Counted from the first letter of the stretch, positions 21,233 to 30,323 are shown. The stretch: 64,000 nt of DNA from Azolla caroliniana (GCA_043228905.1 JBHGNT010000010.1:9176001-9240000); one strand, 5' to 3'. Translations and numbers: made by a program. The notes: generated by a model from the letters alone, not told the origin.

Positions 21233-21314
21233 GTTGGTTTGCCCGAGTGGTTAAGGGGAGTGACTTAAGATTGCTTGCATTCAAGTGCGCGTGGGTTCGA
21301 ACCCCACGACCAAC
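21233..21314 (+). tRNA. tRNA-Leu(UAA)-like gene, well preserved (alpha unit 9)
   Basis: 82 bases that fold as a class II tRNA. Acceptor GTTGGTT pairs with GACCAAC (one G-T). The anticodon stem AGTGA/TTGCT (two wobble pairs) closes the loop CTTAAGA with anticodon TAA. The variable arm GCA-TTCAAG-TGC and the T arm GTGGG-TTCGAAC-CCCAC are intact. It is one base short between D arm and anticodon stem. It sits within a repeated array, so it is more likely a tRNA-derived repeat than a working gene. Confidence 0.45.
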
Positions 21315-21440
21315 ATCATCATCCATCTATTTGGTTATCTTTCTCTCTCTCTTTTCTCATGGTCATTACCATTTTTCCTTTATTTAATTTCTATATACCG
21401 ACCTTTTTTATTAAGGTTTGGCTTATCTCTCTATTGAATA

Positions 21441-21461
21441 GCTAGTTTGCCTTAGTGGTTA
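21441..21461 (+). repeat. tRNA-Leu-like unit 10 (beta, 5' part only)
   Basis: GCTAGTTTGCCTTAGTGGTTA, cut in the D loop by the short element at 21462. Its other half continues as unit 11 at 21855. Confidence 0.55.
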
Positions 21462-21852
21462 GCAATGGGCCCAGTTTCGGCTCAAACCAAACCGAACCGT
21501 TTAGCCATGGTTTGAAAGTTTATAAGTTCCAAAATAAGTAAATTGTTTGGTTTGGTTTTAATTATTAATCAACGGTTCTAAGAGTTATCTTTCTCTCTCT
21601 CTCTTTTCTTGTGGTCATTACCATTTTTCCTTTATTCTCTTTTCTCGTGGTTCGGTTAGGTTTCAACTTTTCCCTAAACGGTTTTGGTTTAAAGTGTTTG
21701 CTTTGTCTTTTCTTAAATGGTTTGGTATAATGGCTTGAAAGTTCATAAACGGTTTGGTTTGGTTTTTGTTTTATATAAATGGTTTGGTTCAATTTAGTTT
21801 GGTTTCAAGGAAAACAAAGCCAACCGAACCAAAAGCGAACTGGGCCCATTGC
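21462..21852. mobile_element. short element with GCAATGGGCCC terminal inverted repeats
   Basis: Ends GCAATGGGCCCAGTT (21462) and AACTGGGCCCATTGC (21838-21852) are perfect 15-bp inverted repeats. Flanks read TTAGTGGTTA (21452-21461) and TTAAGTGGTTA (21855-21865), a near-perfect 10-bp duplication of the tRNA A box. That length suggests a Mutator-type MITE. The interior is full of GGTTTGG/CCAAACC motifs. A ~60-bp piece of array spacer (21579-21640) is embedded in it. The right half of a sister copy lies at about 20805-21010. Confidence 0.55.
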
Positions 21853-21854
21853 TA

Positions 21855-21923
21855 TTAAGTGGTTAAGGGCGACTTAAGATGGCCTGCAGTCAAGTGTGTG
21901 TGGCTTCGAACCCCACAACCAAC
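21855..21923 (+). repeat. tRNA-Leu-like unit 11 (beta, 5' cut by element)
   Basis: TTAAGTGGTTAAGGGCGACT, anticodon arm CGACTTAAGATGG, T arm GTGGCTTCGAACCCCAC, acceptor AACCAAC; then (TC)n 21943-21990. Confidence 0.6.
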
Positions 21924-21937
21924 ATCGTCATCGATCC

Positions 21938-21993
<56 letters not shown>

Positions 21994-22015
21994 CTCTTGG
22001 GTTTTTTCTTTAATG

Positions 22016-22069
22016 GTTGGTTTGCCTGAGTGGTTAAGGGGAGCGACTTAAGATAGCTTGCCAACCAAT
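22016..22069 (+). repeat. tRNA-Leu-like unit 12 (alpha, T arm deleted)
   Basis: GTTGGTTTGCCTGAGTGGTT and AGCGACTTAAGATAGCTT are well kept, then the sequence jumps to CCAACCAAT. The variable arm and T arm are missing. Confidence 0.6.
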
Positions 22070-22214
22070 ATCATCATCAATCTATGTAGTTATCTTTCTC
22101 TCTCTCTTTTCTCATGGTCATTACCGTTTTTCCTTTATTTAGTTTCGAGATACCAACCTTTTTTGTAAAGGTTCGGGCTCATCTCTCTCTCGTTTTCTAT
22201 TTCTTTCTTAAATA

Positions 22215-22290
22215 GCTAGCTTGCCTTAGTGGTTAAGCTCGATTTAAGATCGTCCGCACTCGAGTGTGTGTGGCCTTGAACCCCATAACC
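22215..22290 (+). repeat. tRNA-Leu-like unit 13 (beta), 3' end replaced by LINE tail
   Basis: GCTAGCTTGCCTTAGTGGTT, ATTTAAGATCGTCC arm, CTTGAACCCCATAACC end. The expected AAC of the acceptor is replaced by LINE 3' sequence at 22291. Confidence 0.6.
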
Positions 22291-22345
22291 CCATGGGCCA
22301 AATTTGGCCTTAGAAGACTTTAATATATCTTTCTTTATTTCTCTC
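22291..22345 (+). mobile_element. LINE 3' end fragment
   Basis: CCATGGGCCAAATTTGGCCT and the following AGAAGACTTTAATATATC match 331-376 and the LINE end near 19708-19745, followed by TTTCTTTATTTC and (TC)n. Confidence 0.6.
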
Positions 22346-22457
22346 TCTCTCTCTCTTTTATAATGCACATTTCCATTTTCCTTTACCTAGGTTTTAGGAG
22401 TGGACCTTGTTTTTGAAAGTTCGGGCTCATCTGTCTCCCTCTCCCTCTTTGTTTTTT

Positions 22458-22477
22458 TTTCGAACCCCACAACCAAC
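22458..22477 (+). repeat. tRNA-Leu-like unit 14 (T arm and acceptor only)
   Basis: Only TTCGAACCCCACAACCAAC survives, after a T run; the spacer ATCATCATCCATCTATGTAG follows as in other alpha units. Confidence 0.5.
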
Positions 22478-22622
22478 ATCATCATCCATCTATGTAGTTA
22501 TCTTTCTCTCTCTCTTTTCTCAAGTTCATTGCCATTTTTATTTTATTTAGTTTCCAAATACCAACCTTTTTCATAAAGGTTCAGGCTCATCTCTATCTCC
22601 TTTTCTGTTTCTATCTCAAATA

Positions 22623-22701
22623 GCTAGCTTGCCTTAGTTGTTAAGTGCTACTTAAGATCGCCTGCACTAAAGTCTGTGTCGCATCCAACCCCACAACTAA
22701 C
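22623..22701 (+). repeat. tRNA-Leu-like unit 15 (beta, degraded)
   Basis: GCTAGCTTGCCTTAGTTGTT, CTACTTAAGATCGCC arm, T arm disrupted (CATCCAACCCCAC), acceptor AACTAAC; then (TC)n 22722-22750. Confidence 0.55.
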
Positions 22702-22714
22702 ATTGTCATCCATC

Positions 22715-22752
<38 letters not shown>

Positions 22753-22857
22753 CGTGGACAATACTATTTTGTTGTAGTTAATTTTTATGGGCTGAGCTTC
22801 TTTATAAACGTTCATGCTCATCTATCTCTCTCTCGCTCTTTGTATTTTTTTGCAATG

Positions 22858-22939
22858 GTTGGTTTGCCTGAGTGGTTAAGGGGAGCGACTTAAGATCGCT
22901 TGCATTCAAGTGCGCGTGGGTTCAAACCCCACAACCAAC
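22858..22939 (+). tRNA. tRNA-Leu(UAA)-like gene, best preserved (alpha unit 16)
   Basis: 82 bases. Acceptor GTTGGTT pairs perfectly with AACCAAC. The anticodon stem AGCGA/TCGCT is perfect, with loop CTTAAGA and anticodon TAA (leucine). The variable arm has a 3-bp stem GCA/TGC. The T arm is GTGGG/CCCAC with loop TTCAAAC, which fits the B-box consensus. The A-box region TTGCCTGAGTGGTTAAG is present, but the D stem is only three pairs and one position is missing before the anticodon stem. No intron and no immediate T-run terminator was seen. It is probably the closest copy to the founder of the array; whether it is transcribed is unknown. Confidence 0.5.
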
Positions 22940-23081
22940 ATCATCTATCTATTTATCTTTCTCTCAGTCTTTTCTCATGGTCATTACCATTTTTCCTTTA
23001 TTTAGCTTCTAGATACCGGCCTTTTTTATAAAGGTTCGTCTCATATCTGTCTCTGGCCCTCTCTATTCCAATTTTTTATTA

Positions 23082-23160
23082 GCTAGTTTGCCTCAGTGGT
23101 TAAGGGCGACGTAAGATGGCATGCACACAAGTGAGTGTGGTGTCAGACCCCACAACCAAC
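23082..23160 (+). repeat. tRNA-Leu-like unit 17 (beta)
   Basis: GCTAGTTTGCCTCAGTGGTT, CGACGTAAGATGG arm (anticodon region altered), CAGACCCCACAACCAAC end. Its (TC)n (23177-23233) abuts the second LINE fragment. Confidence 0.55.
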
Positions 23161-23172
23161 ATTGTCATCGAT

Positions 23173-23233
<61 letters not shown>

Positions 23234-23237
<4 letters not shown>

Positions 23238-23958
23238 CAAAGCGGTGGATCGTACTAGAAATTAGTTGGGTATACCTCAAAGGTATGCAATGCTTTGTGA
23301 GTGAAGATCGTACTATCTCACAACAAAATGCTTGTCATAAAGCATATGAAGAAAGATTGAAAAATAGGGTTAAGGATGTGCCTAAAGATGAAAATGTTGG
23401 GAAATAGGGACATGTGACCTATGAGACTAACCCACTCCTTTTACAACTATGCTTTTGGAATTGCAATGGATACTCATGGAATGAGGGATTTGGCATAGAG
23501 GAGTTCACCGATGACTCGGATATCACACTTCTTGTTGAAACATGGGAGCATGATACTCAAAGGGTTCAAGGTTTAGGAAACTATAATGTACAATCTTTGA
23601 TATGAAAGAAAAATCCAAGACAAAGAAGAGGACAAGGAGGGGTGGCATGTTTGATTAAGAAGGTAATAGAGAAATATGTGTCAATCATAAAAAACGATAA
23701 ACATAAATGCTACATATGGCTCAAAATAGAAACACCTCATGATTTGCCCACTTTTGTAGTTGGATGTTACATTCCACATCAAGATGCTAACTTTTATGCT
23801 TGTTTGGATAAAGATCAACCTTTTGCCAATTTCGAAGATGAAATTGCTTATTTCAAATCCAAAGGGGAAGTTATTGTCTTTGGTGACATGAATGCTCGTA
23901 CAAGAAGTTTCCAACTTGATTCACAAGAATCTTTCATGCCACATATCTCAAGGATGCA
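23234..23958 (+). mobile_element. second LINE copy, truncated at both ends
   Basis: Collinear with 16132-16857 of the full LINE, about 95% identical by eye. It starts inside ORF1 (KRWIVLEISWVYLKGMQ), passes the ORF1 stop TAG (23405-23407) and the ORF2 start (LLLQLCFWNCNGYSWN). It has the same in-frame TGA (23603-23605) as the first copy, then runs on to VFGDMNARTR and MPHISRMQ. It is cut at 23958 by the target site of a solo LTR. No coding capacity remains. Confidence 0.85.
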
Positions 23959-23963
23959 ATATG

Positions 23964-24423
23964 TGTTACCCAGCCGGCAAGAGGGCTAGAAGATGTCCAA
24001 ACCAGAGTGTGAAAAGGGGAATTGTTATATGGGAATCTGTTGTAATTACTAGTCTTAATATATTAATATATGAGAAAATGTGGACGGACGGACCGGAATC
24101 GGTATGCCGATCTGGATCCAGACCGATCCCGAATAGGTGCCGGTTGGCACTGTTTTGTACTTCGCACCGGTGACCTATATAAAGGCCCGGTTACAATGTA
24201 GTCATTAACGGAGAGTAATATAAACCTTTTGTTTAATCATTGAGTATTGTTCATCGTTCTGTGCTTATTGTATATCTTACGCGTGTTAATGAAGTATTAC
24301 TAAGTAACCGATTAAGGTCCAATTAAACGTTGTGTAGTAAGTTATCTCACCGTAACACCCTTTGGTGAAGTGTCTTAAGTGGACACCTTGTGTTAGGCTG
24401 TTGTCCGGCCCTAAGGATTAACA
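23964..24423 (+). mobile_element. solo LTR, 460 bp, with perfect target duplication
   Basis: Begins TGTTACCC and ends GATTAACA (TGTTA/TAACA inverted ends). It is flanked by ATATG at 23959-23963 and 24424-24428. A TATA box TATATAAA is at 24176-24183, giving plus orientation. It results from recombination between the two LTRs of a former element and is not related by eye to the other LTRs here. Confidence 0.85.
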
Positions 24424-25215
24424 ATATGTACATACATATGCACATACATAGAACATACACACAAGCATGTAACACATACCCTACATACTCACATGCAATA
24501 CACACAATATATACAATACAATATGTACATACACACACATGGCATGCATACAATATACAATACAATTATACAATATGTACATACATACATACACACAACA
24601 CATACATATATACACATGTACGTACATACATACACACAACACATATATATACACATGCAAATATATACAACATACACACACACACATATATATACAAGAT
24701 ACATACACACATGCCATACATATAATATATACAATACATACATATGCACATGTATAGAACACACACACGTATCACACACTTACATATGCACATGCCATAC
24801 ATACAATAAATACAATACATACATATGCACATATATAGAAGATACTTACATATGCACATGCCATACATACAATAAATACAATACATACATATGCACATAT
24901 ATAGAAGATACTTACATATGCACATGCCACACATACAATAAATACAATACATACATATGCACATATATAGAACATACTTACATATGCCCATGCCATACAT
25001 ATAGCACATACAATAAATACAATACATACATATCCACATATATAGAACATACACACATATCACATACTTACATATGCAGATGCCACACATATAGCACATA
25101 CAATACATACATATGCACATATATAGAACATACACACATATCACATACTTACATATGCAGAGGCCACACATATAGCAGATACAATGCATACATATGCACA
25201 TATATAGAACACACA
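24424..25215 (+). repeat. ACATAT-rich satellite with a 66-bp repeat
   Basis: Irregular (ACATAC)n up to about 24770, then a 66-bp unit (ACTTACATATGCACATGCCA start, CACATATATAGAA end) repeated about six times from 24777 with indels. The long open frames on both strands (271 codons plus, 216 minus) are Tyr/Thr/His or Cys/Tyr/Met translations of the repeat and are not genes. Confidence 0.85.
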
Positions 25216-25256
25216 TATCACAGAAAAGAAGAAAGGAGGGGGGGGGAGAGAGAGAT

Positions 25257-25259
25257 CAC

Positions 25260-25294
<35 letters not shown>
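25257..25294 (+). repeat. (AG)n microsatellite
   Basis: Pure GAGAGA run just upstream of the putative small gene at 25331; it would lie in its promoter or 5' leader. Confidence 0.8.
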
Positions 25295-25301
<7 letters not shown>

Positions 25302-25330
25302 AGGGTGATGGATCCTGCAACGGCCTCACC

Positions 25331-25752
25331 GCCATGGAAGGTGCCATGGATCCTGCCACTACAGCCATAGCCCTGATGCTCATGGACCAAGCAGTGCAAG
25401 AAGAAGAAGAGATCAAAGCACCTCCACGGCCCGCCGCCATCTCCTCCACTTGCAATCATCCAGCTCATCCTCCTCCTCCAGTGGCCGTGCCAAGGTGGCC
25501 CGCCTTGAAGCAACCCTGGAGGCCAAGGTCGTCCAACTCATTGTTTCTGAAGAGTTCAAAACCCTACTTCAACCTAACCCCATCACTGGCCACCATGTAT
25601 GTGTCTCATTCCATGATGATGCCTCCACGGGGCAACGCGTGTGGGAGTGGCATAGCCACATCCTTTCCCTGCATGATGATTACCATGACCATGAAGATGC
25701 TTCATATTCCCCTGAGCATGTCTATGGAAACTTCTTTCAGCCTTTGTCATAG
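25331..25752 (+). pseudogene. small putative host gene, frameshifted
   Basis: Two frames join into one protein-like sequence. MEGAMDPATTAIALMLMDQA and VQEEEEI run in one frame to about 25430; then, after a Ser run ([10 protein letters not shown]), the other frame gives RAKVARLEATLEAKVVQLIV, SEEFKTLLQPNPITGHHVCV, RVWEWHSHIL and SPEHVYGNFFQPLS to TAG 25750-25752. The second part looks like real conserved plant protein: a helix, then a short beta-rich domain ending YGN-F. I do not know a named family. The break near 25440-25470 is in a CTC/TCC repeat, so it could be a slippage frameshift, a sequencing error or a short intron. About 140 codons in all. Confidence 0.45.
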
Positions 25753-26144
25753 GCATGCACAGCCAACAAGATGAAGAAGATAAATGATAGCAACAGGATA
25801 GGATAGATCGGAATGTCGTTCCTGATAGTTCAGCATCACAATGTCGGCCTCCCCTTCTTCTGAAATGGCATGCAATGGGGAATCATAAACCTTAGATAGC
25901 ATGTGTTGCTGCTATGTGGTACCTAATCAAAACAAGTTCAATATATATTGCTCTGTGTTGAGGCAATCAAGGGAGAATGGGCTATGTTATGAGACTTGTC
26001 TTGCTTTCTAGTAAGAAATTATGTATGTCTTGGATTTCTGTGAGTAACTCTATAATTTGATGAGAGAGAGAGAGAGAGAGAGAAATTTGACATAGACACA
26101 CACAGAGACTCGCTCAGGCACACACAAATGGAGCAACGTTGTTG

Positions 26145-26790
26145 ATGGGTGCTTACAAATATGAGGGGGAGCTATGTAGGAACTGTTTATAAATATGAGG
26201 AGGAGCTATGGAAGAAGAAACAGTTCGATGTCATGTGATTCCTTCTTCACGTTCGTCGTTGGGAGTATAGGCAACTTCTTGGAATGGTTCGCATCACTCG
26301 CCCTACCCGGCCAAACAAAGCTCATCGTCTCGGTTACAAGACAAAACAGGGCTATGTCGTCTTACCGTGTTCGTGTGAGGAGAGGACATAAGAGGGATTT
26401 ATCCAAAGGTATTGTTTATGGTAAACCAAAGAACTAGGGTATTACACAATTGAAATTCCGACGTACTTTGCACTCTGTTGCGGAGGAGAGAGCTGGATGA
26501 AAGCTTGGAGGTTTACATGTATTGAACTCATACTAGATTAATCAGGATTCAACATACACATATTTTGAGATTATTCTTGTGAATCCGGCTCATACTCTCA
26601 TTTGGAAGGATCCTAGTATCAATTGGTTGTGCAATCGTGTGCACAAACACCGTGAATTGAGAGGTTTTACTTCTACTGGTAAGAAGTACTGTGGACTTTG
26701 AGGGAAAGGTCACAACAACTGTAAGTGCAAGCCTTCAATTCATGCTACATGGAAGCGCAACAATACGACGTCCCTCCGCCGAATCATTGA
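26145..26790 (+). pseudogene. RPL15: ribosomal protein L15 (eL15) pseudogene, intronless
   Basis: Starts GAYKYEGEL after ATG 26145, and contains a local duplication so that YKYEEELWKKKQ follows. The order of eL15 blocks is then kept: [37 protein letters not shown] (with shifts), KGIVYGKPKN, SVAEERAG-like, [36 protein letters not shown] at 26745-26790. Frames change several times and stops such as TGA near 26236 occur. eL15 is a core 60S subunit protein of about 204 residues. The copy lacks introns, as expected of a retrocopy made by LINE machinery. No poly(A) is left; a GA run occurs at about 26928. Confidence 0.85.
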
Positions 26791-27849
26791 TGAAGTTAGT
26801 GTGTTTGTGCTCAGAATGATCTAGATAATGATTTTATTCTCTTGAGAATTGAATGGATTTCCTTGTTTTTGGTCTTAGTTTCAATTGTTACCTTGGTAAT
26901 TTTGTTAATCAATGATGATGAGTTTTGGAGAGAGAGAGAGACCTTATTTTCTGTCTATTCTGACGATATGATGGGTTAATCACACACTTTACTAGTGTTA
27001 ATGATGGCAGTTGTGGAATTCGCAATTGGGCTGGCCATTCCGGTGGTAACTTCTAGAATTCGCGGGACCATTGTTGTGGAATTTCCTAATCACATGAAAG
27101 GTCGAGCACCATTAAAATCATTGCACTTCGTTTTTCCTTCTTGAATACAAAGTATACTTTGGCATTAAGGGAGGAGATACGATTTGAATCTCTCTTTTGA
27201 AAGCAGATTTACTAAAATCAAACACTTTTTTCATTCGGCCACTTCTTGCTTCGACTTTTCGAGCCAAGATTAGGGTTTATTTTGATATATGAACCCGGGC
27301 ATATACAGGCTTTATGAGGCTTTTTCATAAAATGAAATACTTCCGATAGAAAAGCAGGGTCCCATTCACCTTATTTGCTTCCACCACCGGCTTGCTAGAG
27401 ACTCTATGGTTTCTGAAGTAATAACTTTTAATATATTAAGAACAATTTAATAGAATCACCATGACTAATACTTACTCTTTTATAGTCCTAGAGAGAGAGA
27501 GAGAGAGAGAGAAGACGCCACGAGCGTGATCAACCTCTTCGAAATGGCCCTCCTCTAGCAAGCAAGGATGAGCTACAAGAATGTGGGAATTTGTTGCCAT
27601 CAAGATCCATACCATTTTCCGAGGGTTCTTGGTTTAGTACCATATCAATCTTTAACCATGTTTGTATGTGTCCATGTGTGCATGTGTATTTGCATATGCA
27701 TGGTTGTGTTTCTATGTGTGTATTTGTATGCATGTATGAATGCATGCACACATGCAATTGCAATATTCTCTCTCATGTTTTTATTTCTATGTTAATTTGA
27801 GTATTTGCTATGTCATTTCCAAGGCAAGAAGAGCATTTTTGGTCTTGAG
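26791..27849. other. unassigned AT-rich stretch
   Basis: No convincing gene. It holds (GA)n at about 26929 and 27491-27512, and a GTGTGCATGTGTATTTGCAT-type run near 27665-27750. Short frames here have many near-stops and no recognised motif. Confidence 0.4.
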
Positions 27850-28405
27850 AAGCATCATGGGGTGGTGGTTTCTTTAGGAAGGACCCTACGAAGGTTGATT
27901 GGAGTAGATGTTACATTTTGAGGCAAGTTGTGGAGAGTATTGTTGCAACAAGACTTGCTCGTCGTTGCATTGTCCAAGTATGTATTCATCTTGTGACTTT
28001 GGTGGATATTGAGCCTTGTTCTTCACTCATTGTGGCATGTTTTGTCCTTTTTCATGCAAATAAAGTTGTGAGAAATGATTAAACATTGTTCTTCTTAGGA
28101 GCTTAGTAGAAACCAAGTTTGGTTGTGCATATTGGTCAAGGAATGTATAATAGTTTAGGAAAATAGCTTTATTCATTCATTGTGTTTCCTTTTTATTCCT
28201 GAAATTAAAAAGAAATGATGAAAATATTTTTACTTTAGGAAACCCTAATCCCAATGATTTTCAACATGGGATGATGGCTATCCATGACCTTTGTAGAGGC
28301 AGAAGCAAACGTTAGTAGAAGACCCTTGCATATGGTCACTTTGGTCCTAATGACCCTGATTTCGCATGGGAAATCGTTAAGCCATTGAAGTGGGAGAAAA
28401 CTTAG
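27850..28405 (+). pseudogene. SAMS: S-adenosylmethionine synthetase pseudogene (C-terminal third)
   Basis: 27852-27980 reads [20 protein letters not shown] then [20 protein letters not shown], matching the [20 protein letters not shown]...LARRCIVQ block of methionine adenosyltransferase. 28255-28310 gives NDFQHGMMAIHDLC (DFRPGMI-INLDL region). 28320-28405 gives LAYGHFGPNDPDFAWEIVKP and LKWEKT, then TAG, the exact family C-terminus. About 200 bases of unrelated AT-rich DNA separate the two halves, and stops occur (two near 28313). The N-terminal two thirds are absent. The native enzyme makes SAM from ATP and methionine; this copy is dead. Confidence 0.85.
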
Positions 28406-29419
28406 CTCTACATAACTTTTGATTAGTAATTGTTAGAATGAAACAAAAATTGACAAAATTTACTATTATGACTAGGGTTTTGGCTTATGGTCTATGTGTT
28501 TCTTTCTATAAGAGAAGTATGCAAAAATAAGAATGAAATGGTTGGAAAGGAAAGTATAGAGGAAGGAGAGGATATTTTGCTTATTCTAATTTTTTTCTCT
28601 TAAAACTCCTTTTTAACTAATATGGGAATTTTGTTACATTTGTTTGAAGTTTTTTCTTTAGATATTTGTTTTCTTTTGAAGAGTTCAAATGGAAGAAAAA
28701 TAAAGGGTTATTTATGACGAGAGCAAAGCAACAAATATTCACCTACTATGTGTGGTGATAGAGATGTTGAGTTAATTGGATGTCTTCATCAAAGACTCGT
28801 TGTGCTTAATTGCTTTTCTATATGATATCATTGTATTTAAGGGTATGGAGCTTTTGATACTTGAGACTACTAGGCTTCACACCCTATCTAGTTTTCATTT
28901 TGGCGTTCAGTCTAGCTTAGAATGCATGCACCATCAAGGCTCTCATACCATGAGTTTGTTTTGGGGCTAGCTATCAAGGGAGGTTGAAGCATGTATTTCT
29001 TCCTACGATTGTCTTTTGTTCTATCAGTATGGTTGGTCTTCATTCCTTTCATGAATTTCAGGATATGGAGGTTGGCATTTATTAGAAACATTTTTTAAGC
29101 CAAGTGGGTGTTTTTTCATCAAGTCACGCCCACTTTACTCTTCACTGACTGTGTTCATGTATTTTTATTTTCAGCTGACATTGTGTTCATCTTTCTTGGT
29201 GCTACATCATTACGAGAATGCAAGGTCTTGATTTCTAGTTGTTGTAAAGGGAGGAGATTGATAAATAAATAATTGTATGTGTTGTAATATAGAACTGTTT
29301 CCATTACTTTCCTCTCGTCTAATGAATTATTGTTTGTTTGAAACATTATTTGAACCTTAGGTGTTTCATTATTATAATAAGTTGGTTTTGCATGTGTTTG
29401 TTGTGAACTATATAATTCA
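28406..29419. other. unassigned AT-rich stretch
   Basis: No gene, LTR or tandem repeat recognised. Short frames (for example 64 codons at 28776-28970) show no known motif. Confidence 0.4.
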
Positions 29420-29424
29420 AGGAA

Positions 29425-29545
29425 AAGGTGTACTAGAAAGAGATGTTGTATTGCCAATAATGTGATTGATATGTATGTCAAATGTGGCTTGACGCATGTA
29501 GCACATATATTGCTTGATCAGCTTTGCATATTGAAAGAGTCATAT
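29425..29545 (+). pseudogene. PPR-protein gene fragment
   Basis: NNVIDMYVKCGLTHVAHILL DQL (29449-29517) fits the plant PLS-type pentatricopeptide repeat pattern N-x-L-V/I-D-M-Y-x-K-C-G...A-x-x-x-F/L-D-x-M. Just before it, ERDVVL in another frame fits the usual D-V-x-x-x-N lead-in. Only about one repeat is left. PPR proteins bind organelle RNA; this piece is far too short to work. Confidence 0.5.
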
Positions 29546-29754
29546 ATTAATCTCTTCCTCGTTAAAAAATGTTGTGATGTGAGAAATTATTGATCATTTC
29601 AAGGAACTTCTTGCAATGATGGAGTATTCATGATGATTGTTGATGAAGTTTCATAATGTTTAAATAGAGAATAGCTATCAAACCAAATAATGTGCTATTG
29701 AGTCTTTATTAGTAAAAGAATATTCATGATTTATGTGCAAATAGACATGAGCCA

Positions 29755-29952
29755 CTACACACACATACACATAACACATAGATACATACATACATACAAT
29801 ACATCTAAGATATACAACACATGCAATACAGTACATACATAAATAAACATGGAATACAATACATACATACATACAATACATCTAAGATATACAACACATG
29901 CAATACAGTACATACATAAATAAACATGGAATACAATACATACATACATACA

Positions 29953-29983
<31 letters not shown>

Positions 29984-30000
29984 GAACACACACACACAAC
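29755..30000 (+). repeat. (ACAT/ATAC)n microsatellite with 78-bp duplication
   Basis: A ~78-bp block starting CAATACATCTAAGATATACA occurs at about 29797 and again at 29874, embedded in (ATAC)n, then CACACACA near 29988. Open minus-strand frames here are repeat translations. Confidence 0.8.
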
Positions 30001-30323
30001 CTATATATAAAATATATACAACATATGCATTACAATATAATACATTTCTATGTAAGGGCATTTAAAATGAGTTGTCATCAAAATATATATTGGCACTAAG
30101 GGTTATTTTTATTAACCATTTTTTTATAGAAGGGTATCTAAAATAGTAAAAAATATACGTATAAGGGGTTTGAACGCACGTGATAGAACCTCTATATATA
30201 TAGTGGAGTCCCCGAGGGTTTCCCTAGCGTTAAATGTTATTGTGATTTACTATTATTTACTATTGTTGTGCATGATTTATTGTTATTTAAAATTGTTTTG
30301 CATGTGAGGCGAAGAACAGAGAC

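Larger units (their letters stand above)
20739..22400 (+). repeat. 840-bp tandem segmental duplication within the tRNA-like array
   Basis: The blocks starting TAAGAGTTATCTTTCTCTCT at 20739 and at 21579 are collinear, with the same internal order: spacer, a GGTTCGGTTAGG-containing element part ending GGGCCCATTG, a truncated beta unit, then an alpha unit. The offset is 840-841 bases. Landmarks agree at both copies (21001/21842 for GGGCCCATT). Unequal exchange between array units is the simplest cause. Confidence 0.7.
14595..23233 (+). repeat. array of tRNA-Leu(UAA)-like units with (TC)n spacers, interrupted by a LINE
   Basis: At least 17 units, spaced about 210-290 bases, each holding a tRNA-like block of about 80 bases (A box TTGCC-NN-AGTGGTTAAG, TTAAGATCG anticodon arm, B box GGTTCGAACCCC) followed by a spacer. 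The spacer reads ATCATCATCCATCTAT, a (TC)n tract, a block containing GGTCATTACCATTTTTCCTT and then GTTCGGGCTCATCTCTC. Two subtypes alternate: alpha (GTTGGTTTGCCTGAG) and beta (GCTAGCTTGCCTTAG). It could be a tandem array of tRNA pseudogenes or of tRNA-derived SINEs. The LINE 15181-19770 sits in the (TC)n tract of one unit. Confidence 0.8.

Noticed and set aside
22858-22939. Calling this a functional nuclear tRNA-Leu gene
   Set aside because: One base short near position 26, weak D stem, no nearby T-run terminator, and embedded in a repeat array; reported only as tRNA-like.
14595-23233. CRISPR-like array (regular repeats with spacers)
   Set aside because: Repeats are tRNA-like, ~80 bp and diverged, spacers are homologous to each other, and the genome is a plant's.
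24493-25308. 271-codon open frame (and 216 codons on the other strand)
   Set aside because: It is the translation of the ACATAT satellite: only a few amino acids, both strands open, period equal to the DNA repeat.
29678-29999. Cys/Tyr/Val-rich minus-strand frames
   Set aside because: Translation of (ATAC)n microsatellite.
30180-30310. LTR with TATATATATAG promoter
   Set aside because: No matching TG/CA ends, primer site or target duplication found around it.
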